Origin: Eucalyptus grandis
Taxonomy: Eukaryota; Streptophyta; Magnoliopsida; Myrtales; Myrtaceae
Direction: 5' to 3'
Assembly (NCBI RefSeq): GCF_016545825.1
Contig: NC_052614.1
Coordinates: forward strand, 13,472,559-13,536,558
Length of the DNA stretch: 64,000 nucleotides
Below, one piece after another: positions 57,041 to 64,000 of the stretch (the first letter of the stretch is position 1; every line of letters starts with the position of its first letter). Under the pieces are notes generated by a model. It was not told the origin of the DNA. It did no database searches and saw nothing but the letters and a program-made list of their open reading frames with translations. A program made the position numbers and the translations under genes.

Positions 57041-57780
57041 TGAGTTTTGTGATTTTATTCTGAATTGGCTTGTGAATTGTGAAGGCTGTTGTTGTGAGTT
57101 TGTGCCGGTGCTCAATATCGTTATGAGTCTATTGAGAGGCTTGTAGGTAAACATACTAGTTTAAGATATCTTTGTGGGCTAGCCACCGGCAATAGAGACC
57201 TTGTCAAGGGGGGAGCTTGGTAGCCTTGTTTTCAGGCATTATGTGTGATCAAGTTAGATATTTGAGTTCAAGATTGACTAATGGAATGGACAATTGGCAT
57301 GTGATTTTAATAAGATTAATCAATGAAATAAACCATTGATATGTGAATTGATGAGATTGATCAATGGACTAGATCATCCATTAATGTTTGTTATGATATT
57401 ACTGATTTAATAATACTATTAAGATATGTATATAGTTATGTTAAAGCAATATTATTCATTCTTATCATGTATGTGTATTATACTAGACTTGAGATAAGTG
57501 AGTTTTGAACATTATTTTGTAAAGTGTATAGTAGATGCTTGATATGCCTAGAAGAGATATGCACTACTCACTTGACTATGGTTGCTCAACCCTTTCCTTC
57601 CCAAACATTTTAGGTTCCTCCATTAGTAGCCATTAATACTGGAGTGCTATCGACCGAGGCTTTTGGGAGCTAGACTTTCGGGTGTGATTTGAGGCAGTGT
57701 CTTGGGACGGAAGGATGGCCTTGTTACTCCTCCATCCCTATAGGATTTGAGGTGTGACATAATCAAAATGAACTCAAATT
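57041..57780. other. Foreign segment replacing WIP exon 2, LTR-like
   Basis: Similarity to the WIP intron of copy 1 stops near 57040. The following DNA has LTR-like wording at its end ('cctataggatttgaggtgtgaca' spans about 57750-57772), preceded by 'tttccttcccaaacatttt'. I cannot find its start or a target duplication. No coding domain is visible. Confidence 0.4.
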
Positions 57781-57957
57781 GAGCTGCGGGTGATTCGTCG
57801 ATGCTGATGTTGACTAACTCACTTCGCACTCAATTAGAAGTCGTTGAGTGGAGTCGGAAAAAGAAGCACCTTTCTATGGTTTTAGAAATTGTGATTCTCA
57901 AAATCCTAGCGGGGCATGTTTTAGGAATCCGGACATCACAAGTTAGTTTTCTGTCGC

Positions 57958-58265
57958 TAGGAGAATCGTGCAATTCCGATACCAGACAAAAGAAGTATGT
58001 GCGCTCAAAGTTTAGTGAGCCGAACTGAAATTAGCCTATCGCAAAGCACCAACGGCATCACGGCAGACCACCGCAATCCGCAAACCCTCCTCGTCCCTGC
58101 GGCTTGAGCCACTGTTGTTCCTCTGACCACCCTCGTCACGATGGTTCACAAAGTCGTTAATGGCAATTACTGAGGAATTCTCTCTGTATGTATAGATGAA
58201 GATAATCAGCTCCAAGCCGTTACTTAGAGCACTACTACAACATTAGACCATCGCATGACTGGTGG
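57958..58265. repeat. Second copy of spacer 3575-3960
   Basis: See the paired block: it begins 'ctaggagaatcgtgcaattc' and ends near 'gactggtgggcggg'. Downstream lies UGT copy 5, as UGT copy 1 follows the left version. Confidence 0.7.
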
Positions 58266-58573
58266 GCGGGCGTTGGCGGACTGGTGCGCTCGTCATGGAC
58301 GAAGAAAGGCTGCGAGAGTTTGGATCCAATGCTATCACGGGCTGCTTCACGAAGAAATCAACGCGAATGCATGTACGGAGAAAACAATAGAAACGTGGAA
58401 AACACTTTCTTGCAGCCTACCGTTTCACACGCATGCACAGAAAAAATGAAAACAACTGGAATTGGCGAGACCGATGTTTCAACGGGCCTCGGTACGGTCC
58501 AGACAAGACAAGAGGACTGCCTACAGAATCGTTCGGGTACATGGCCCAATCGCAAAGCAATGTCCGAACAAGC

Positions 58574-60434
58574 TTAATCTCTTCTGGGCGACAGCAGCAC
58601 CTTGTTGATCACCTCGTCCAGGTTCAAGAACGACGACCCGGAAGGATGCGTTGCCTCTCGGGCCATCTCCTTCCACTCCATCGCCTTCCTCTTCATCTCC
58701 TTCCCTCTCTCCCCCTCCATCAGCTCCCTCACCTGCCTCTCCACTTCGTCCCTGTTCACGTTGCTGTCGATCTCCATCCCGATACCCCACTCCTGGCAGC
58801 TGTACCGGCAGTTCGTTTGCTGGTCCCCCAAGAACGGTCAGCACACCACCGGCACGCTGACCGCGATGCTCTCGATCGTGGAGTTCCACCCGCTATGGGT
58901 CAGGAACCCATCGACCGCCGGGTGGCTTAGCACCCGCTCCTGGGGGCACCAGCTCACCAGCAGGCTCCGCTCCCTTGTTGCGGCCAAGAAATCCGGAGGC
59001 AGGATTGCCGCGTCACCAACGACCAAGTCCGGCCTGATGACCCACAGGAACACCTGGCTGCTGCTCGCGAGGCCCCACGCGAACTCCACCAGCTGCGCCT
59101 GCGACATCACTGTGATGCTCCCAAAAAGTTCACATACACGACCGAGCCGGGCGGTTTCAAGTCCAACCACTCGAGACAGCCCAGGTCTTCCTTCCACATG
59201 TTGGATTTGATCGGCCTGGTGTCATCATCGGATAGTTGCTCCACGAGTAGGTGAAGGGGGCCGATAGTGTAGACGGGAGGGAACATGGCCTTAAGCGCGT
59301 CAAGGACCTCGTGCTCTAACCGCTCAAACGTATTGAAGACAAAGGCGGAGGCTCTCTTCACTCTCGCAAACTCGACCAAGCAAAAGTTGAGGATCGGATC
59401 ATCCGGGTCAGTGGTTCGAAAGAAGCTCGGCAAGTCTCTCAAGTGGATGTTTCTCATCCTGGGTATCCAGTCGATGACGGTGTCCAAGTACCCGTTTGTC
59501 AAGCAGCTCGCATCTGCAAATTGAGGGTCGATCAAGTGAACCAGGTGACTATACACGGCCATGGTCCTCATAAAGGGTCAGATTCTCCGGAAATTTAAAA
59601 GTGCGTCGTTCGATGTTTATGGTGTCACACGGCATTATATGTGTTGTCAATTCATTTGTCATACTTAGAATAGGGAAAGCATTAGAATATTGTCGAAGGA
59701 TATACGAAATGATTACGTAAGCTCCTAAATCAGATAGTTCTTTATTAATGACATTGTTGTATACTCACTGATCATATAAATCAGGAACAAACAAAACTGA
59801 AGAATAAGACAACAAACCAAACTTTTGAAAAAGAAACAACAAGGAAAATCTTTAGCTGTAAAAAAATTTGCTTGGTTGACATGCTAAGTGAGATCACCTA
59901 AATTAGACAAGTTATTTAGTAATGCATACCTTTGAGTGGAACAAGACCCTTATCAATGAGACTACGAAACTGCGCGTAGGCCATGAAAGCACACGCACTC
60001 ATCGGCCAGAACAGGACCTCCGGCACGCCGACCGCCTCAGTGGTGTTGAGTGTGAAAGTCATCAAGCTGTCCGACACCACACAGCTCACCGGCGGGGAAC
60101 CCGACATCACGCTCTCCTCGTTGAGCCTCTCGATCAGGTCCTGGAAGTGGGGTAGGCAGCACTTCTGCGTGGACTGGCAGAGGGACAGGATGTCCTGGGT
60201 GACGTCTCCGTTGGAAGGTGGCAGGCCGTCGGGGATGGTGCGGAACCGGAAAGACGGAAGGCCGTCGAGGGAGGAGGGGCCGCGGGACCGCATAAGGCGG
60301 TTGTGGTTGTACTCGGTGTTGACGAAGGTGACGTGGAAGCCCCGGTGGTGGAGGAGCTTGGAGAGGTTGAGCATGGCGTTGATGTGGCTCTGCGCTGGGA
60401 AGGGGATGCACACTGCGTGTGGCTTTAGGCTCAT
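58574..60434 (-). pseudogene. UGT85-type copy 5, two lesions only
   Basis: Exon 1 is 59930-60434 and exon 2 58574-59513, with donor AAAG|GTATGC and acceptor TTTGCAG|ATGCGAGC both kept. Exon 1 is fully open from [11 protein letters not shown], with His17 in PAQSHINAM (copies 2 and 4 have PAQGHINPM) and Asp122 in VVSDS. Exon 2 has two breaks: two extra A residues near 59125 (cccaaaaagttc against cccaaagttc) shift the frame in YVNFGSITV, and TGA replaces the Trp of VVCWPFL in the PSPG box near 58842. Everything else is readable, and the TATA box is intact. It is a subfamily distinct from copies 1, 2 and 4 (different N-terminus). I call it a pseudogene; a sequencing error or an allelic null cannot be excluded. 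Confidence 0.88.
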
Positions 60435-60620
60435 CTTCTTCCGCGTCTTGAGTGTTTTCTTCCTTTCGGTATGGAAAAGAGAGATGGCAATTGTCATGGG
60501 AAGAAGGTAGGTTGGGGTACATTTATAGGCCGGGAGACCCTTTTGATATACGTCGGTTTGTTGGCAGGTTTGATGAAAAAAATCAACATTAAATAGTATT
60601 TGCTTAAATATTTCGCCATT
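60435..60620 (-). promoter_or_regulatory. Promoter of UGT copy 5
   Basis: The TATA box, TATAAAT on the minus strand at 60521-60528, lies about 90 bp before the start codon in CGGCCTATAAATGTACC. The same DNA without its gene is found at 13905-14060. Confidence 0.75.
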
Positions 60621-63600
60621 CAGATGATATAAAAAGATGAGTCCAAAGAAAATCATTTCGATCAAGAAAGACATCTCCCTAACTTTGAGAAAATGGATTT
60701 TCTTCAGAAAATCATCAACGATTTTTCCGAATACGTCAAGATCGTCCCTAATGATTGGATCCAGGTGCTTAACAGGCGAACCCAACGCCCCCAAGTCGAC
60801 GGACCATAGAGGACAGCAACTAGACTTGGATCCTCGACGTTCAGACGTAGGTCCCTCGGTAGCCACAAGCTTTAGGGTCATACTCGAGATTTTTCTTCTT
60901 CTTTTTTTGTCGTGCGTTTCCTTACTTTCCTATAACTAAAGACTTCCATCTTATTAGCAAAAGTAACCAAAAAAAAAAAAAAAAAAAATCATTTTTTAAA
61001 GAAATTATCGGAAATATTTTTCAATAAAATTCGTTTCTTATAAAACAATCAGAGTTAGTAACTTGGGGAGGAGAAAAATGGATTTGTAATAAGGATTATT
61101 AACAAAGGTTAATGGTAATAAAAATTCAAAATCGGTACATTTATCATAAATTAATTTTTTGACTACTAAAAATCCCAAATGGGTACACTTATTGCAAATT
61201 TATTCTCCATTAAAAATCATAAATTGATATATCTATGATAAATGAAATATAAAACTCCAAATTAGTACACCTATAAAATATCATATGTCATCTAACTTGA
61301 CAATTTGAAAGTAAAATTTAATGAAAACTAACAAAGATTAAATTTATCATATGTGTACCAATTTGGATTTTTTAGTCAAAAAATTAATTTTGGATAAATT
61401 AATTTTAGGCATACTAGTTTAGGGTTTTTCGTAATATTATTCCTATCATAAATACGGAATGATGTTCAAATAAGTGAATTTTTTTCAAAAAATCGATTTA
61501 CCATCTGCCAACATTAATTTATAGATCAATCATACACAACTATCATTATTATTCACGAGTTCTATATATTGAAATCGATGACTCATTATTGAAACGTACG
61601 GGTTTATATACGCATAGTTCAATTATTTTTTCGTTTACGTGGTCCTACTTTTTGTGAGCAATAGCAAGCCCCCACCCTAACATCCGGAGCTCAATAGCAG
61701 ATTAAAAATTCTATTTGATACCATTTCAATCTTTGGATTTTTAAGGGAATATTTATACATTTTTGTTTTGGATTCGATGACTCCGATATCTTCTAGAGTG
61801 TCAAAACTAGTACTTCAAAAACACCATATAGTTATTTTCATCCGAAATTAAAGAATCTGTTTCCTAAAACCTAAAACAATTAGCTGAAATTAAAAAAATA
61901 GAGTTTCGTAGTCGAATATTGGAACATTGGGAATTTACATTCCCAGATCCTAAAAGGAAATAGGCAAGTTCATTTGTTTTGAGGATAATGAATTATTTGA
62001 ATTACATTTTTCTCAAAATGATCATTTATATCACTTGAAATAATTAGATAATGAAAAACATTTTGATTGCGGGCAACAATTTTTATTTAAAATATTAATT
62101 AATGGTGAAAAAAATTTCATTCATTTATTTTGTTAAGCAATACAAGTGATTAGTTTTAGGAAAATATTTTCTTAATCATTTATTTTTTTCACAAAATAAA
62201 CGCACCAATAGTGTCTTATCAAAAATGAAACTATGAACATTTTTTTAACACTACAGTAGGCAAGATTCTAATTCTTATATAGATGTATTTTTCATCGAAT
62301 GAATTAAATAGCCATTTTCTTTTCTTTTTTGAAATTCTTCACCACATATGTAGGAACTTTCTTAGCGAATTAAGTACTTTTTTTCTTTTAAGTTTAGTCA
62401 AATCTTTCAAGTCAAAACTTACTATGGTTATCGGCCGTACTCTTTGTGCTAATCTAGCAATCTGACATCACAAGTACAAAGGCTCGGCTATTCAAAGACT
62501 CGGTTATTAAGGGCGCGTTTATAACGTTTTACATTCAAAAATTATTCAAGAGAACGAAATAGAAAAACTATTTATGTTCCAAGGAAATAATTTTTTACCG
62601 AAAGACGCGTTTTGTAAACTTATTCCGGGAATTAAAAATAAATAGAAACACGTTTGGTAAATTTATATTCTTTTTTTGTTTCTTTTAATTTTTTAATTTT
62701 TATTTTTTTCCTTTTTATTTTTCTTTTTTTTTTCATTTTTTTCTTTTTTTTTTTTTTTTTTTTTTTCTTTTGGCCGGTCTGGACCCGCCTCGCCCGCCTC
62801 GCCTAGCCACGAGGCTCGGCTTGCCTTGGCTAGGCAAGCTCGCCAAGCTCGCCTAGCCATGGCGAGGCGAGGCCAAGCCTCGTCGGCACGGGTGAGCTTG
62901 GCCTCGCCTAGATCCGGCGAGGCCGAGCGTCGCCGCCCCTAGCGAGGCTCGGTCTCGCCGCAAGGCTCGAGCTCGCCGGATGGCGGCGAGGCCAAGCCTC
63001 GAGCGAGGCTCGGCCTCACCTTGGCTGGGCGAGCTTGGCCTCGCCTCGTTGGGGGCCGGCCTCGACGGAGCTGGCGAGGTCGCCAACCCTCAACGGCATC
63101 GCCGCTCTCAACGGCGCCGGCCAAAGAAAAAAAAAAGAAGAAGAAAAGAGATGAGAGAGAAGTGTTTCTTCAAAAGTGTTTCGGAACAAAAAACAACTTT
63201 TTTTTTTCTCATTTCCGTTCTTTTTTGTTCCGAGAACAAAAAAACAGATTTTTAACAAAAATCTCAAAAGTGTTTCGCAAAAAAACTTTTTTTTTTTCTT
63301 TCCGTTCTTTTTTTGTTCCCGGGAACAAAAAAACAAAAAATCTGCTCTTAAACAGAAAAAAAGAAGTGAAAACATGCATGCCCTAAGTATAAGCATTAAG
63401 TTTATGCTAATATCCTAACTCTAAAGAGGTTACGCGCATTTAATACAATTGGAGCATATAACCTTCAAGTTTTTAGCTGGAAATCCATTTAAGGTTGGTT
63501 AGCAACAGGCGTATTCATATTAAACAATTGGCTTAATTTCAATCATAGGTTTCAAATCATAGGTTAGTAAAATATAGTTGAAAAAATAAGGATCCTAATT

Positions 63601-64000
63601 ATTGAAAACGTAAAAGATTGAAAACTTTCCTCGTTATATTGAGTCGTTTTGTTTGCGGATTACGTGCCGCATGATCCATGTTTGACCTCAGCATAGGAGA
63701 AAAAGAATGTATATAAACGCCACTCAATGATATAATCCTAATTATAATTATTTCTTCAAACTATTCTCTAAGGAAAACGTGTATCAACGCCACTCAATGA
63801 CAAAATCCTAATTATAATTATTTATTCAAATCATTCCCTAAGGAAAACGTGTGGGGCAACGAGCTTAAAGAGGAGAAGAAATTCAGTTGGTCTTCTTCTT
63901 AGAGGAAGTGGTGGCAGAATAAGATAATAAGTTATTCAACCAATCATGTATTTGGTAAATGTTCAAATTTGGCTAGTGCCCTCAAAGTGGGATTATCAGG
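60460..64000. repeat. UGT copy 5 upstream block, pairs with 13905-16590
   Basis: Collinear and highly similar to the window edge, apart from the insertion at 62511-63383. It includes the second copy of the 70-bp tandem pair (63709-63848). No gene is recognised. Confidence 0.88.
62511..63383. mobile_element. PIF/Harbinger-like element with GC-rich core
   Basis: 873 bp flanked by TAA (62508-62510, 63384-63386). Ends GGGCGCGTTTATAACG and, as complement, GGGCATGCATGTTTTC. The empty site at about 15970 reads 'gctattaagtataagc'. T- and A-rich arms with words such as 'gaacaaaaaa' enclose a core at 62770-63122 that is extremely GC-rich and made of GCGAGGC and GCCTCGCC words in both directions. It has no transposase; the frames in the core are by-products of the repeats. 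Confidence 0.85.

Noticed and set aside
59916..60881. 321-codon frame that extends UGT copy 5 exon 1 by about 150 residues upstream
   Set aside because: The extension lies across the TATA box and promoter. The same DNA at 13931-14308 has no UGT attached, and family members start at the MSLKPH position.
62853..63124. Ala/Arg/Gly-rich frames in the GC-rich core
   Set aside because: Repeated GCGAGGC words give open frames in several phases; there is no start context or domain.

Overview
This is a plant nuclear segment, very probably from a woody dicot. The UGT proteins and the gag-only retroelement look Myrtales-like to me, but that placement is an inference. The DNA is AT-rich, genes have GT-AG introns and TATA boxes, and LTR retrotransposons, solo LTRs, MULE, hAT and PIF/Harbinger elements, tRNA-type SINEs and microsatellites are abundant. 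No organellar, viral or bacterial genes are seen.

The backbone is a tandem cluster of UGT85-type family-1 glycosyltransferase genes, all on the minus strand, each with one phase-1 intron at the same position. Copy 2 (16819-18564) and copy 4 (40717-42476) are intact, at 486 and 492 residues, with the catalytic His and Asp and a complete 44-residue PSPG box. Copy 1 (5351-7028), copy 3 (26450-27328 plus 31803-32144) and copy 5 (58574-60434) are broken. A sixth locus is only an orphan promoter (about 13905-14060). Two broken WIP/TT1-type C2H2 zinc-finger genes lie on the plus strand beside UGT copies 1 and 5 (1009-2387 and 56299-56716).

Layout: 1-5350 WIP pseudogene and spacer; 5351-7028 UGT copy 1, with a 3.1-kb gag-protease LTR element (7220-10330) in its promoter; 10331-16818 UGT upstream DNA with a Copia-type solo LTR and the orphan promoter; 16819-18564 UGT copy 2; 18565-26449 spacer with Harbinger and hAT-type elements and an unidentified duplicated block; 26450-33420 UGT copy 3, split by a 4-kb Ogre-like solo LTR and fused to a dead MULE transposase; 34708-39106 an Ogre-like LTR with primer binding site and a truncated interior; 40717-42476 UGT copy 4; 43214-45869 a second Ogre-like solo LTR; 49153-55084 a nested transposon stack inside the WIP copy 2 upstream region; 58574-60434 UGT copy 5; 60435-64000 its upstream DNA, which duplicates 13905-16590.

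The duplicated flanks act as empty-site controls for most insertions and allow target-site duplications to be read directly. They also imply that a deletion of WIP-UGT material created the orphan promoter, and they predict another UGT85 3' end just beyond the right edge. The intact UGTs would act as cytosolic UDP-sugar-dependent glycosyltransferases of small lipophilic metabolites. Their substrate cannot be read from sequence.
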